Source: Pseudomonas sp. B28(2017) (GTDB lineage Bacteria > Pseudomonadota > Gammaproteobacteria > Pseudomonadales > Pseudomonadaceae). From it: a DNA stretch of 64,000 nucleotides. Position numbers and translations under genes: made by a program. The stretch is from NCBI RefSeq assembly GCF_002113025.1, contig NZ_NEJH01000002.1, forward strand, positions 124,001-188,000. Direction: 5' to 3'. The notes beneath the pieces were generated by a model that was not told the origin of the DNA, did no database searches, and saw nothing but the letters and a program-made list of their open reading frames with translations. Every line of letters begins with the position of its first letter. Position 1 is the stretch's first letter. This document shows positions 9,804 to 21,735 of the stretch, piece by piece.

Positions 9804-11164
9804 CAAACAACTCCAAACTGCAAAATCGACTCAATTTCCGAGGAAGCGACAGGTAGCAACTCCCCTACAGAATCGCCATAAACACTTTCCTGCGATTTCC
9901 AAGTCAGCAAAGAGCGCTTCTCTATCAAGTTTTTCTTCCAGGCATTGAGTTCTGAAGACAAAAATGCCGCATCAATAGCCATTGCTATATCCTTCGGTTT
10001 GTCCATTTTATGAGTCATCCCGAACCCATTCCCCTGAACAAACCGATTCAACTCAGGAGAGTCATTCGCAAGAATAGGCAATCCTGCCTGTATAAACTCA
10101 AACAACTTGTTAGGCGTACAAAAATACGAATTCAGATCAACATGAGGGTACGGAATAATACCCACATCGGCTGAGGCACTATGCTGCAACAACTCAACTT
10201 GCGGGACAGCCGCCATAAAGTACACATTGGAACCCAGCAACTTTAGACGCTCTGCCTTTGCCTTTAGCAAGTCGCCGTATGCTCCAAACCCCATCATTAC
10301 AAGTGCTATGTCCTTGTTTTTCACATAGGCCATCGCGTCGATCAGGAACTCCAGGTTTCTGAATGGAGAAAAGCCCCCTTGAAACAACAGGATTTTTCGG
10401 TCTTGCGCAAGGTTCAGTTTTTCACGTAACAAGTCGTAGCTGGCCTGACCATCGAATTCCGGCACTGGATCGATGGCATTGAGCAGTGTCAGGGGCTTCT
10501 CAATGTCATAGCGATCGGCCATTTCCTCTCCAATCGACTCATTGACAGCAAACACCAAGTTTGCCTTTTTAATCAAACGAGCCTCGGTTTCCGAGCAAAT
10601 CCTGCGCTGTTTGCCTGAGAAGGATTTCTGCTCTGGATAAAGCTCATGAGCATCATAAACCAGCGGCACGTCCCACTTCGCAGCCAGCTCAACGCCAGCT
10701 TCCAAGGCAGGCAAGTCATGAACCTGTACCAGATCACTCTTGTACATTTCCCCATGTTTAACGAATGCAGAGCGGAACGGCAACGGATCATGCAATGTTC
10801 GATTGCGATAGCGCTTCAACAGCAATAATTTATAGATTTCCCAGTTAATCTTACTTGCCCAGGCAAAACCTTTGTAAAATAGCTTGGTACGTTTCGGATA
10901 ACGATTGGCCAGCCTATTTAGAATGTTATTAAAACCATGTTGGCGCGCGATATAAGCAAGGTACGTGTCATTCTCCGGAATAATGTCAGACAATCCAATA
11001 CGAGTGAGATCAATCCCCTCAGGCATCTCTTCTGTATGAGTGTTCGCATCATAGGATAAGGCTAGAAGCCGTACTGAATGCCCAGCTTTAATAAGTGTTT
11101 GTGCTTGCGCGACCACTCGACGATCGAGATGTTGGTCGTGGCAAAGCATTAGGACGCGCGCCAT
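9803..11164 (-). CDS. GT4 glycosyltransferase
   Basis: A 453-residue GT-B glycosyltransferase, paralogous to the one at 2386-3624: VLMLCHDQHLDRR, VYDAHELYPEQ, ILLFQGGFSPFRNLEFLIDA and NKLFEFIQAGLPILANDSPEL. The last is the donor-nucleotide site of GT4 enzymes. It likely adds a sugar of the repeat unit on the cytoplasmic side of the inner membrane. Its start shares one base with the stop of the methyltransferase gene (TAATG) and its stop shares one base with the epimerase-like gene, so three genes are translated as a coupled block. GC is lower than in the wbp genes. The donor sugar is unknown. Confidence 0.83.
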   Translation of the reverse strand: MARVLMLCHDQHLDRRVVAQAQTLIKAGHSVRLLALSYDANTHTEEMPEGIDLTRIGLSDIIPENDTYLAYIARQHGFNNILNRLANRYPKRTKLFYKGFAWASKINWEIYKLLLLKRYRNRTLHDPLPFRSAFVKHGEMYKSDLVQVHDLPALEAGVELAAKWDVPLVYDAHELYPEQKSFSGKQRRICSETEARLIKKANLVFAVNESIGEEMADRYDIEKPLTLLNAIDPVPEFDGQASYDLLREKLNLAQDRKILLFQGGFSPFRNLEFLIDAMAYVKNKDIALVMMGFGAYGDLLKAKAERLKLLGSNVYFMAAVPQVELLQHSASADVGIIPYPHVDLNSYFCTPNKLFEFIQAGLPILANDSPELNRFVQGNGFGMTHKMDKPKDIAMAIDAAFLSSELNAWKKNLIEKRSLLTWKSQESVYGDSVGELLPVASSEIESILQFGVV

Positions 11165-14094
11165 TAGTTCTCCCCTGTCGAAACTCGATGGCGAATTTTT
11201 CCAAGATGCCTCCTGGCAAAGCTACCGAGCCGATTTTCAATATTCATATTCAGATTATTAAGTTGTGCCATTTGCTCTGCGGCTTCGGCTTCCAACTGGT
11301 GATAGCGCTGTTTCAGAGCGTCCCGCTCTTCAATAAGTTTGACGGATTGTTCAGCTCGCTCTTTCGTACGTTCAAGTTCTTCGAGTATTTGCTGATGATT
11401 CGCAACCAGCACTTGCAAGGCGATCGCCTGCTCGCCTGCTTCCCTCAAATGCATACGTTGGATTTCGTTTTGCTCTTCAATTTCCTGTACGACCACTGCC
11501 AGTCGGTCGGCATCCAATGCCTTGACCAAAAGTGCTTCGTGACTGGCTTCGAGGTTCTGCAACTTGACTTCTAGCGTTTCACACTCTTCAGCCCTGCGAC
11601 GGAGTATCTGCAACTCATAGGTCAGGTTTTGATTTTGTACTTCAATCCGATTGGCATCAGATGCAATACGCATCAAAGCATCTCGTTCAGCGGAAACATT
11701 CTGCAAATCTACAGCAAGCCGATTTCCTTCTTCGGCTCTTAAGAGCAATGTGTCGCGCTCTGCTGTCAAATTCTGCAATGCCACCGCCAAGGCATCAGTC
11801 GCCCGGGTTTTCACCAACAAGGCGTCGCGCTCCGCGCTCAGGTTTTGCAGCTCCACCGCCTGGATATCCGCCGCGCGAGCCTTCGCCAGCAAGGCGTCGC
11901 GCTCCGCGCTCAGGTTTTGCAGCTCCACCGCCTGGATATCCGCCGTGCGAGCCTTCGCTTGCAAGGCATCGCGCTCTGCGCTCAGGTTTTGCAGTTCCAC
12001 CGCCTGGGCATCCGCCGTGCGAACCTTCGCTTGCAAGGCATTGCGCTCTGCGCTCAGGTTTTGCAGTTCCACCGCCTGGGCATCCGCCGTGCGAGCCTTC
12101 GCTTGCAAGGCATCGCGCTCTGCGCTCAGGTTTTGCAGTTCCACCGCCTGGGCATCCGCCGTGCGAGCTTTCGCCTGCAAGGCATCGTGCTCCGCGCGCA
12201 GATTTTGCAATTCAACTGCCTGGACATCCGACGCGCGAGCTTTCGCCTGCAAGGCATCGCGCTCCGCGCGCAGATTTTGCAATTCCACTGCCTGGACATC
12301 CGACGCGCGAGCTTTCGCCTGCAAGGCATCGCGCTCCGCACTCAGGTTTTGCAATTCCACTGCCTGGACATCCGACGCGCGAGCTTTGGCTTGCAAGGCA
12401 TCGCGCTCTGCGCTCAGATTTTGCAATTCCACTGCCTGGACATCCGACGCGCGAACTTTCGCCTGCAAGGCATCGCGCTCCGCACGCAGATTTTGCAATT
12501 CCACTGCCTGGACATCCGACGCCCGAGCCTTCGCTTGCAAGGCATCACGCTCCGCACTCAGGTTTTGCAATTCCACCGCTTGGGAGTCTGCTTCTTTGGC
12601 TCTTATTAGTAGTGCATCGCGCTCTTGCTCAAGGTTTTGAACTGCAATAGCAAAGCGTTCTACTTTTTTTTCCAACTTTTGAGCTGACTCCAGCCCAGCA
12701 GACTCGCTGGCCAATGCAAGCTTCTGTTTTAGTGCTGTGAACTGGATCTCCATTTGATCCAGAACACTGGCAATCGCCAGTTCACCTGGCACTCGCCAGG
12801 CGTTATACATTTCTGGATCAATCCATGAGGCTTCGACTACCTGGATATAAAGCGGCACGCCGGCGTATTGATCGATGAAATAACCAACCTTCGTGTCATC
12901 TGGCAGACTAAGCCTCAAGACTTGCGGCCCCTTATCCAGACTCAAACTGAGAAGCGGTGATCCTGCCTTCAACGTTACAAGCACACCGTAGTAGCCAGGC
13001 ACAATGGCTCTGCCAAACTCCAGCGTTGCCTCGTTCTGGTCAGCCTCTAGTGCCAATGCGTCAAACAGCACACCAAACGCGTCTTCAATCACCAACGTCA
13101 ACGGCTCGGTACTACCCGGAAGTCGGCGGACATGCAGTCGTGATCGATCAGCATAAAGCGGTAACTGAATCCGCCACAAACCATCGACCACAACGTATTG
13201 AGATACTTGCGGATAAGGAAGCAGGTACTGGACGGGAGGATTCGATGGTTGGAACTCTGCGGCCGACATGTCCTCCGCTAACGCAAGTGGCACCTCGACG
13301 TGAAAGTCCTTTTGGCGCGAGAACACAACCAAAACTTCACTGTGACTTCGCCAGTATCGGCCTTTGCGCAGATCTTCATAAACCACTTGTCCCAATGCGG
13401 CGGCACTCAAAGGGGCAAGAGGCGTCGGTGTTGTCCCGCAATGTCCGCAGGCACCGCAGTGTGGACATATTGCGCTTTCCCACCCTGCTGTTTCTCCAAG
13501 ATGTTCGTGCCTGAAACGTGTTTCCACAGGCAGCATCTGCGTCCATGGCTCGCCTGCGATTACACTGGCAGTCACATGCCAGCCCGGCGGGGCTTTACAG
13601 TGCAGATCAACGATATCGTATGCACGCTGATGCCAATTTACATGATAGGCATGCTCACAGGAATTGCAGATCGAGGTGGCGTCCAGCATCTCCTCTCGGA
13701 AAGGGACAGCCACCATCACCCAATCCCGAGCAACCCGAAACAATTCACTCCAAGCGATATGCTCTTCGTGATCGGGCATATGCTCCAACGCATCGGTGGT
13801 TATTACCGAGTCGAATGCACCGTCTTCGAATGGCAACGATGTCGCGTCCCCAAGCACTCCTGGGTAAGGCAAACGCGACAATGCTTCAGCACTACTGTCC
13901 AAACCAGTGAATTGCGTACCCGTGGTTTGCGCGATGATGGCACTTAACTTTCCATCACCACACCCAACATCCAGTGCACTGACGACCGAACGAGGCCAAA
14001 AGTCCAGAAGAGCGGCCAGCAGATTGCGTTGGCCAGTCTGCATGGGTTGATCCCATATCTCCGCGCTTTGATAAAGACGGATATCCTGGCTCAT
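11164..14094 (-). CDS. SAM methyltransferase with long repetitive coiled coil (candidate O-antigen chain terminator and length ruler)
   Basis: The ATG at 14094 overlaps the wzt stop by four bases (ATGA), giving 976 residues. Residues 1-200 form a class I methyltransferase: ALDVGCGDGKLSAI is the SAM-binding loop, FTGLDSS follows, and DSVITTDALEHMP is motif post-II. A cysteine cluster CPHCGACGHCG near 215 may bind zinc. A beta-rich segment spans about 270-420. From about 450 to 950 the protein is a coiled coil, with eleven near-identical 24-residue units of the form AVELQNLSAERDALQAKARA. E. coli WbdD, which caps O9a chains, also carries a coiled coil that sets chain length. I infer a similar role here; unlike WbdD, I see no kinase domain. 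The position directly after wzm-wzt supports this. Confidence 0.8.
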   Translation of the reverse strand: MSQDIRLYQSAEIWDQPMQTGQRNLLAALLDFWPRSVVSALDVGCGDGKLSAIIAQTTGTQFTGLDSSAEALSRLPYPGVLGDATSLPFEDGAFDSVITTDALEHMPDHEEHIAWSELFRVARDWVMVAVPFREEMLDATSICNSCEHAYHVNWHQRAYDIVDLHCKAPPGWHVTASVIAGEPWTQMLPVETRFRHEHLGETAGWESAICPHCGACGHCGTTPTPLAPLSAAALGQVVYEDLRKGRYWRSHSEVLVVFSRQKDFHVEVPLALAEDMSAAEFQPSNPPVQYLLPYPQVSQYVVVDGLWRIQLPLYADRSRLHVRRLPGSTEPLTLVIEDAFGVLFDALALEADQNEATLEFGRAIVPGYYGVLVTLKAGSPLLSLSLDKGPQVLRLSLPDDTKVGYFIDQYAGVPLYIQVVEASWIDPEMYNAWRVPGELAIASVLDQMEIQFTALKQKLALASESAGLESAQKLEKKVERFAIAVQNLEQERDALLIRAKEADSQAVELQNLSAERDALQAKARASDVQAVELQNLRAERDALQAKVRASDVQAVELQNLSAERDALQAKARASDVQAVELQNLSAERDALQAKARASDVQAVELQNLRAERDALQAKARASDVQAVELQNLRAEHDALQAKARTADAQAVELQNLSAERDALQAKARTADAQAVELQNLSAERNALQAKVRTADAQAVELQNLSAERDALQAKARTADIQAVELQNLSAERDALLAKARAADIQAVELQNLSAERDALLVKTRATDALAVALQNLTAERDTLLLRAEEGNRLAVDLQNVSAERDALMRIASDANRIEVQNQNLTYELQILRRRAEECETLEVKLQNLEASHEALLVKALDADRLAVVVQEIEEQNEIQRMHLREAGEQAIALQVLVANHQQILEELERTKERAEQSVKLIEERDALKQRYHQLEAEAAEQMAQLNNLNMNIENRLGSFARRHLGKIRHRVSTGEN
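11788..12579 (-). repeat. Eleven in-frame 72-bp tandem repeats encoding coiled coil
   Basis: Eleven contiguous 72-base units, each coding 24 residues, differ at only a few positions (SDVQ, ADAQ or ADIQ ends; S/R after QNL; A/V in the K-x-R triplet). Two or three decayed units follow towards the C-terminus. The low divergence between neighbouring units points to recent expansion by unequal recombination or slippage. Any gain or loss of a unit keeps the frame and changes the rod by 24 residues. Twenty-four is not a multiple of seven, so each unit inserts a phase shift in the heptad pattern. Confidence 0.95.
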
Positions 14095-15836
14095 GACAAT
14101 TGTTCCCAGGTGGCGGGTTGATTGACGCAGCCAATTTGTACTTGAATTCCGGGCGGAGGGAGCACTTTGAGCGCATAGCAACGGTCATGCAAATCATAAG
14201 CCGCCGGCTCTATGGAAGACGCCAGATTCAGTTCCCTGAACAGGGCAACCGAAACCAAGTAGTCGCCAGGACCGAGAAACAGGGGATCAAATTTGACTCG
14301 AATACCGCCACGACCTTCCAGCTGTGAAAAATACTGGCCATTCAAACTGGCAATGACCTGCATTGCACAAGTTCCATCTGGCCGATATATAGCGACAACC
14401 GGGATCGGATCGCGCACTTGGGACGTCGCCGAATACGCTAATAATGCGCTCGCAGCCTCACCGCTGATCAAGGTATGCCGTGGCACCTCTTGCCCATCGA
14501 AGAAACCAAACCCGGTAATGATTACTTCGCCGCTTCCATAGCGATCGTCCTGGCTCAATTGTGGCAACTCCGCCAGCAATGAAGCGGTTGCGTCATCCTC
14601 TTCGTCCGCGCAAAGCTCCGCTCGAAGAAGCTTCCACTCTTGCGATTCATCGGCAGCGATTTCGGCGAGTCTTACATACTCTCCAATCTGTGTATCGAAC
14701 TGCTCCAATGCAAGCGCAGTATCAGGACTGGATCTGAATTTGAGCTCAACCCAAGAGGAAGGATGACGCTTACCGAGCCATTGGACTTGCAGAGGTGCGT
14801 GCAGGTAGCGTCCGCCGAAGTCGCCAAACTGCCAGCCGTCACCCATTTTTTTCCAGTTCATGAACAGAGGATCGACTATGGGCCCCGAACCGTTCGACGA
14901 ACCGTCCTGCATATCGAACCGGCCCTGCTTGCCCCGGGAGTCACCGAACGTAACCGATGCCAGAGTCAATGGCGACTTGGGCGCACCGCCCTGAGCACTG
15001 ACAAGACGGAGCAAACTGATCTCATCGGTGCTGGACATCATGGAGGCGACTTGCCCGCGGGTCAGCGACATGCTCTTGGCACGCACACGTTTTTCCTCTT
15101 CTTCCCTGACTGAGGCCAGATAAGCTTTGCTCACCGGCAGAAGATCACCGTCCTGTCGAATCTTCCCGTGGTCGAGCCAGATCCCGCGATCACACAACAT
15201 TTGCACCGAGCCAATGTCATGGGAAACAAAAATGATGGTTGCCCCCTGACTGGTCAGGGCCTTCATGCGCTGTATACATTTACCCATGAAGTAAGCGTCA
15301 CCGGCCCCCAGCACTTCATCGATGATCAGGACTTCGGGAATGATTGATGTCGCAACAGCGAACGCCAGCCGCGCATACATGCCAGAGGAATATTCCTTGA
15401 CCGGACGATGCAGGAAGTTATCAAGCTCGGTGAACTCAATGATTTCTTCCAGACACTCATCGACCCTCGAACGGGACACGCCTTGATAGGCCAGCGCCGA
15501 CTCGATGTTCTGGATTGCGTTGAAGTCTGGATGAAAACCGGTGCCCAGACTCATCAAAGCCTGAACCTGACCATTGACCTGAATGACACCTTCGTCGGCT
15601 TTCATTTGCCCGGCGATAAGACGTAACAACGTACTTTTGCCCGCGCCATTACGACCGATCAGGGCGACTCTCTCTCCGCGCCCTATCTCAAGGTCAATAT
15701 TTTTCAGCGCTTCGAAAACATCGAAACGCTTCTTGGCGACAGGAAGGCCCAGCGCATCCAAAGCCCTCCAACCAGGGCTCTGAAACCGGCGAAAGCTCTT
15801 GCTCACATTTTTGATGGAGACCGCGAACTCAGACAT
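14091..15836 (-). CDS. wzt: Wzt: ABC-transporter ATPase for polysaccharide export, with C-terminal carbohydrate-binding-type domain
   Basis: A 581-residue protein from the ATG at 15836. The first 240 residues are an ABC ATPase: Walker A GRNGAGKST, signature YSSGMYARLAF, Walker B VLIIDEVLGAGD and the switch histidine in FVSHDIGS. This half matches Wzt/TagH-type exporters of capsules and O-antigens. The remaining 330 residues are beta-rich. In E. coli O8/O9a Wzt the equivalent extension binds the modified chain end, so that only finished polymers are exported. The C-terminal part here is longer than in those proteins. It overlaps the wzm stop by eight bases and is coupled to the downstream methyltransferase, as expected if the two recognise and make the same terminal group. 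Confidence 0.9.
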   Translation of the reverse strand: MSEFAVSIKNVSKSFRRFQSPGWRALDALGLPVAKKRFDVFEALKNIDLEIGRGERVALIGRNGAGKSTLLRLIAGQMKADEGVIQVNGQVQALMSLGTGFHPDFNAIQNIESALAYQGVSRSRVDECLEEIIEFTELDNFLHRPVKEYSSGMYARLAFAVATSIIPEVLIIDEVLGAGDAYFMGKCIQRMKALTSQGATIIFVSHDIGSVQMLCDRGIWLDHGKIRQDGDLLPVSKAYLASVREEEEKRVRAKSMSLTRGQVASMMSSTDEISLLRLVSAQGGAPKSPLTLASVTFGDSRGKQGRFDMQDGSSNGSGPIVDPLFMNWKKMGDGWQFGDFGGRYLHAPLQVQWLGKRHPSSWVELKFRSSPDTALALEQFDTQIGEYVRLAEIAADESQEWKLLRAELCADEEDDATASLLAELPQLSQDDRYGSGEVIITGFGFFDGQEVPRHTLISGEAASALLAYSATSQVRDPIPVVAIYRPDGTCAMQVIASLNGQYFSQLEGRGGIRVKFDPLFLGPGDYLVSVALFRELNLASSIEPAAYDLHDRCYALKVLPPPGIQVQIGCVNQPATWEQLS

Positions 15837-16611
15837 AGTCGGCAAATAGTGGCTTGAGTCTAAAAATCAATTTGTGCCCTGCCAGAAACAGCATCAGTGA
15901 GAACAATGCAAAAACGCCCAACTGCTCCATGGGAATGACGCCGTCTATCAAACAGCTTCTATAAAGCTCCATAAGCCAGGCGAGCGGATTGAAATGCACA
16001 ATCGCTTTCATACCCTCTGGAACCATACTGGCCGTGTACGCAATCGGCGAAACCAACATCAGGAACAAGACAATGATTGGCAAAGCCTGTTGAAGGTCAC
16101 GGAAAAAGACAGTCAATGTTGCAGTAATCCAGACCAGCCCCAGCACCATGAAAATCTGCAACAGATAAATGACGGGAACCATCAAGTGCGTCCAGTGCGG
16201 TCCATGCAGGTACAGTACGGCGCCCCACACCAGAAGCATCCCCATTCCCATAGTGGAGTGGCCGATGAGCACATCCCGGGCCACCACCAACTCGATCGGG
16301 AACAGGGTATTCATCAACAATCCCCTGTTAGCCACTATGCTGGTGGTACCCACACTGAACGCTTCAGCGAAAGCAAGAAAGGGAACGAGACCAGAGAACA
16401 CCACAAGTATGTAATCTGGCGTGCCCATACCCGGCATCCGGACCTGCAAAATCTGGACAAATACCAAACTGTACATGCCAAGGAAAAGCAGGGGATAAAG
16501 AAGCAGCCAGATTGCACCCAGCACATTACCGCTGGTACGCCCACGAAGCCCTTGCCCAACAGTGGAGAGCAAAAGACGGCGATGGCGTATCAGAGTCTGA
16601 AAAGCATTCAT
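15829..16611 (-). CDS. wzm: Wzm: ABC-2 type polysaccharide export permease
   Basis: ATG at 16611 (MNAFQTLIRHRRLL) gives 260 residues; a longer open frame upstream overlaps wbpI and is not used. Six hydrophobic segments, beginning with the cluster IWLLLYPLLFLGMYSLVF, together with the motif FRDLQQALPI and an LNPLAW-like FNPLAWLMELYR, match ABC-2 permeases of O-antigen and teichoic acid exporters. It forms the membrane channel that, with Wzt, moves undecaprenyl-linked polymer to the periplasm. It starts four bases after the wbpI stop. Presence of wzm/wzt and absence of Wzx/Wzy in the locus imply ABC-dependent assembly. Confidence 0.92.
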   Translation of the reverse strand: MNAFQTLIRHRRLLLSTVGQGLRGRTSGNVLGAIWLLLYPLLFLGMYSLVFVQILQVRMPGMGTPDYILVVFSGLVPFLAFAEAFSVGTTSIVANRGLLMNTLFPIELVVARDVLIGHSTMGMGMLLVWGAVLYLHGPHWTHLMVPVIYLLQIFMVLGLVWITATLTVFFRDLQQALPIIVLFLMLVSPIAYTASMVPEGMKAIVHFNPLAWLMELYRSCLIDGVIPMEQLGVFALFSLMLFLAGHKLIFRLKPLFADYV

Positions 16612-16615
16612 CACA

Positions 16616-17704
16616 TCAGGCCTGAAGCAACCGGGAAAGAACTTGCTGACTAGCCTGTCCATCACCGTACGGCTTTTCCAGAATGTCCTTGCGTACAGTG
16701 CGCATTTCGCGGAATGCATCAATGATTTTCTGGTGAGAGGCCCCCACCAGGGTATTCCAGCCCAACTCGACAGTTTCGAGCCATTCCGTTTCATCCCGCA
16801 TGGTGATGCAGGGGACACCGTAAAAGAATGCTTCTTTTTGCACGCCACCGGAGTCAGTAAGAATGACCCGGGCGGATTGTTCCAGAGCAATCATATCGAG
16901 GAACGCAAGAGGTTCGACCACGGTGAGTGAGTTCAGATGGCGGGACAACCCATGGTCTTCCAGCAGCTTGCGAGTACGCGGGTGCAGTGGCAAAACCACC
17001 GGCAACTCTTGCGATATCTCTGCAAGGCCAGCCATGATTTCACCAAGCCTTTTCGGATCATCCGTGTTTTCCGCGCGATGGCAGGTAGCAAGAGCATAGA
17101 CATTGTCTTCAAGCCCCAGTTGCTCTTTGATTCGACTCTGAACCTTGGCTCGCTCACTGTAGAACAGCGCGACGTCATACATGACATCGCCCACGTTATG
17201 TACGCCACTCACCAAGCCTTCTTTAGCCAGATTGTCGATAGCGGCCTGCGTTGGACACAGCAGCAAGGACGATACGCGATCAGAGAGGATGCGGTTGATT
17301 TCCTCTGGCATACACATGTTGAACGAGCGCAATCCGGCTTCTACATGCGCAACAGGGATATTGAGCTTCGATGCGGCCAACGCACCGGCCAATGTGGAGT
17401 TGGTGTCACCATAGATGAGCACCCAATCCGGCTTCTCTTCGAGCAGAACTTTCTCGATGCTTTCCAGCATCCGTCCGGTCATCACACCGTGAGTGCCACC
17501 GGATATTTCCAGGTTGTAGGCCGGAGTCGGAATGTCCAACTCATCGAAAAAGACCTTCGACATGTTTTCGTCGTAATGTTGCCCGGTATGCACCAGCACT
17601 TCCCGGATACGTTCGACACCTGCATTTTTTATTGCCCGCGACACAGCCGCAGCCTTGATGAATTGCGGACGTGCACCCACGATGGTGACAACTTTGATGC
17701 TCAT
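16616..17704 (-). CDS. wbpI: UDP-GlcNAc3NAcA 2-epimerase, WbpI-type
   Basis: A 362-residue non-hydrolysing UDP-GlcNAc 2-epimerase family protein: TIVGARPQFIKAAAV at the N-terminus, VHTGQHYDENMS, AHVEAGLRSFNMCMPEEINR and the C-terminal LTDSGGVQKEAFF. In P. aeruginosa WbpI inverts C2 of UDP-GlcNAc3NAcA to give UDP-ManNAc3NAcA. I assign WbpI rather than WecB because the other four genes of that pathway lie directly upstream. Its ATG overlaps the wbpE stop by four bases. It is a cytoplasmic enzyme supplying a precursor for the glycosyltransferases downstream. Confidence 0.88.
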   Translation of the reverse strand: MSIKVVTIVGARPQFIKAAAVSRAIKNAGVERIREVLVHTGQHYDENMSKVFFDELDIPTPAYNLEISGGTHGVMTGRMLESIEKVLLEEKPDWVLIYGDTNSTLAGALAASKLNIPVAHVEAGLRSFNMCMPEEINRILSDRVSSLLLCPTQAAIDNLAKEGLVSGVHNVGDVMYDVALFYSERAKVQSRIKEQLGLEDNVYALATCHRAENTDDPKRLGEIMAGLAEISQELPVVLPLHPRTRKLLEDHGLSRHLNSLTVVEPLAFLDMIALEQSARVILTDSGGVQKEAFFYGVPCITMRDETEWLETVELGWNTLVGASHQKIIDAFREMRTVRKDILEKPYGDGQASQQVLSRLLQA

Positions 17705-18795
17705 GGTTTCAGCGCCTCGGACAATACATTGGCAATGACTTCCTGGCTGGAAGCTTCAAGATAGGGGTGCATCGGCAGGCTCATGATCTGCATTGCAACC
17801 TCGTCGCCGACCGGCAGTTGCGCCAGATGATCGGCCACCGCTGGCTGGCGGTTCAGGGGAATCGGGTAATGCACGGCGGTGGGGATGCCCGCCTCCTTCA
17901 GGCGCTGTTGAACAGTATCGCGCTGAGCGACACGAACGCTGTACTGCGCCCAGGCGCTGGTGTTGTGCGCTTCGACAAAGGGTGTGCACTTGATGTTGCG
18001 GGCCTGGAGCAATTGCTCATAGCGGCTGGCCACGGCCTGACGCAACTCCAGTTCTTCCGCAAATATTTCCAGCTTGGGCAGCAGGATGGCAGCCTGCAGG
18101 GTATCCAGACGACTGTTCACGCCGACCCGGATGTGGTGATAACGTCGGTCCTGACCGTGGCGAGCGATCTGGCGCAGCACCACGGCCAGCTCATCGTCAT
18201 CGGTAAACAAGGCACCGCCATCGCCGTAGCAACCCAAGGGTTTGCTCGGGAAAAAACTGGTGCATGCGATGGTGGTCAGACTGCACGAACGTCGACCTTT
18301 ATAGGTCGCACCAAAGCTCTGTGCCGCATCCTCGATCACCGGTATGGAGTGACGGGCAGCGATGGCATTGATGCTGTCAAAGTCGGCGCACTGACCGTAA
18401 AGCGAAACCGGAATGATTGCCTTGGTGCGCGACGTGATCGCAGCCTCCAGCAACAACGGATCAAGGTTGTAGGTACGCGGGTCGACATCAACGTAAACCG
18501 GCTTGGCACCCAGCAGCGCGACCGTCTCGGCAGTGGCGATGTAGGTGAAACCCGGCGTGATGACCTCATCGCCCGGACCGATGCCGATTGCCATCAAGGC
18601 GATCTGCAAGGCGTCGGTGCCGTTGGCGCAACTGATGCAGTGCTTGACGCCGACAAATCGTGCGAGTTTTTCCTCAAGCTCCGCGACTTCGGGGCCAAGG
18701 ATATATTGACCATGAGCGAGTACCTGCTGGATGCCGGCATCTATCCGGTCCTTGAGGCGCAGTTGCTGGGTCTTGAGGTCGATAAATTCAATCAC
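17701..18795 (-). CDS. wbpE: PLP-dependent UDP-3-keto sugar aminotransferase, WbpE-type
   Basis: A 364-residue DegT/DnrJ/EryC1 aminotransferase starting with GTG ([14 protein letters not shown]). The PLP lysine is in [14 protein letters not shown], and the cofactor-binding [10 protein letters not shown] is present. In the WbpABDEI pathway this enzyme transfers an amino group from glutamate to C3 of UDP-3-keto-GlcNAcA. Its order between WbpD and WbpI supports that role. It overlaps the wbpD stop by eight bases, with AGGAG upstream of the GTG. Confidence 0.9.
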   Translation of the reverse strand: MIEFIDLKTQQLRLKDRIDAGIQQVLAHGQYILGPEVAELEEKLARFVGVKHCISCANGTDALQIALMAIGIGPGDEVITPGFTYIATAETVALLGAKPVYVDVDPRTYNLDPLLLEAAITSRTKAIIPVSLYGQCADFDSINAIAARHSIPVIEDAAQSFGATYKGRRSCSLTTIACTSFFPSKPLGCYGDGGALFTDDDELAVVLRQIARHGQDRRYHHIRVGVNSRLDTLQAAILLPKLEIFAEELELRQAVASRYEQLLQARNIKCTPFVEAHNTSAWAQYSVRVAQRDTVQQRLKEAGIPTAVHYPIPLNRQPAVADHLAQLPVGDEVAMQIMSLPMHPYLEASSQEVIANVLSEALKP

Positions 18796-19375
18796 CGCGA
18801 GGCTCCTTGCTTAGTACTTTTCCATTTAGGACATAACGGTCGCCGGTGTGCTCGCATATTGCCGAAGACTGCCCTTGCAGAGGCAAAGCCAACTGCTCAC
18901 CGAACTCGCTCATCCATCCGATCTGCTTGCCCGGAACACCCACGATCAACGCATAGTCCGGCACATCCTTGTTCACCACTGCCCCCGCACCGACGAATGC
19001 GAACGACCCGATGGTCACGCCGCAAACGATGGTGCAGTTGGCCCCCAAAGTGGCGCCCTGGCGGACCAGTGTGCTGCGGTATTCGTTTTTACGTTCGATG
19101 AGTGAGCGTGGGTTGTAAACGTTGGTGAAGACCATGCTCGGACCGCAGAACACACCGCGCTCGATGGTGACGTTGTCATAGACCGAGACGTTGTTCTGAA
19201 TCTTCACGTCGTCGCCAATAACCACTTTGTTTCCGACAAACACGTTCTGCCCCAACGAGCAGCCTCTGCCGATGGAAGCCCCGGAGCAGACATGCACGAA
19301 GTGCCAGATACGACTGTCATCGCCGATCCGCGCACCTTCGTCGATGATTGCGCTGGCATGGACTTGATATGCCAT
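18788..19375 (-). CDS. wbpD: UDP-GlcNAc3NA N-acetyltransferase, WbpD-type
   Basis: ATG at 19375 ([18 protein letters not shown]) gives 195 residues. The protein is a left-handed beta-helix hexapeptide-repeat acetyltransferase ([46 protein letters not shown]). WbpD acetylates the C3 amino group to give UDP-GlcNAc3NAcA, using acetyl-CoA. It starts seven bases after the wbpB stop with GAGGG as ribosome site. The frame is open further upstream, but that extension lies in wbpB and has no homology to the family. Confidence 0.9.
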   Translation of the reverse strand: MAYQVHASAIIDEGARIGDDSRIWHFVHVCSGASIGRGCSLGQNVFVGNKVVIGDDVKIQNNVSVYDNVTIERGVFCGPSMVFTNVYNPRSLIERKNEYRSTLVRQGATLGANCTIVCGVTIGSFAFVGAGAVVNKDVPDYALIVGVPGKQIGWMSEFGEQLALPLQGQSSAICEHTGDRYVLNGKVLSKEPRGD

Positions 19376-19382
19376 AGCGCCC

Positions 19383-21700
<2,318 letters not shown>

Positions 21701-21735
21701 ACAAACTCCATCTGAAAACAGGCTCCAATTACAAA

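Noticed and set aside
11788..12579. Direct repeats as a CRISPR array
   Set aside because: Units are contiguous without unique spacers, all in frame and coding for heptad-like sequence.
11651..12650. Long open frames on the plus strand across the repeats
   Set aside because: They exist only because the 72-bp repeat is free of stops in several frames. The sense frame has the methyltransferase domain and coiled-coil pattern.
17767..19101. A 444-codon frame antisense to wbpE and wbpD
   Set aside because: Shadow of two clearly recognisable sugar-biosynthesis genes.
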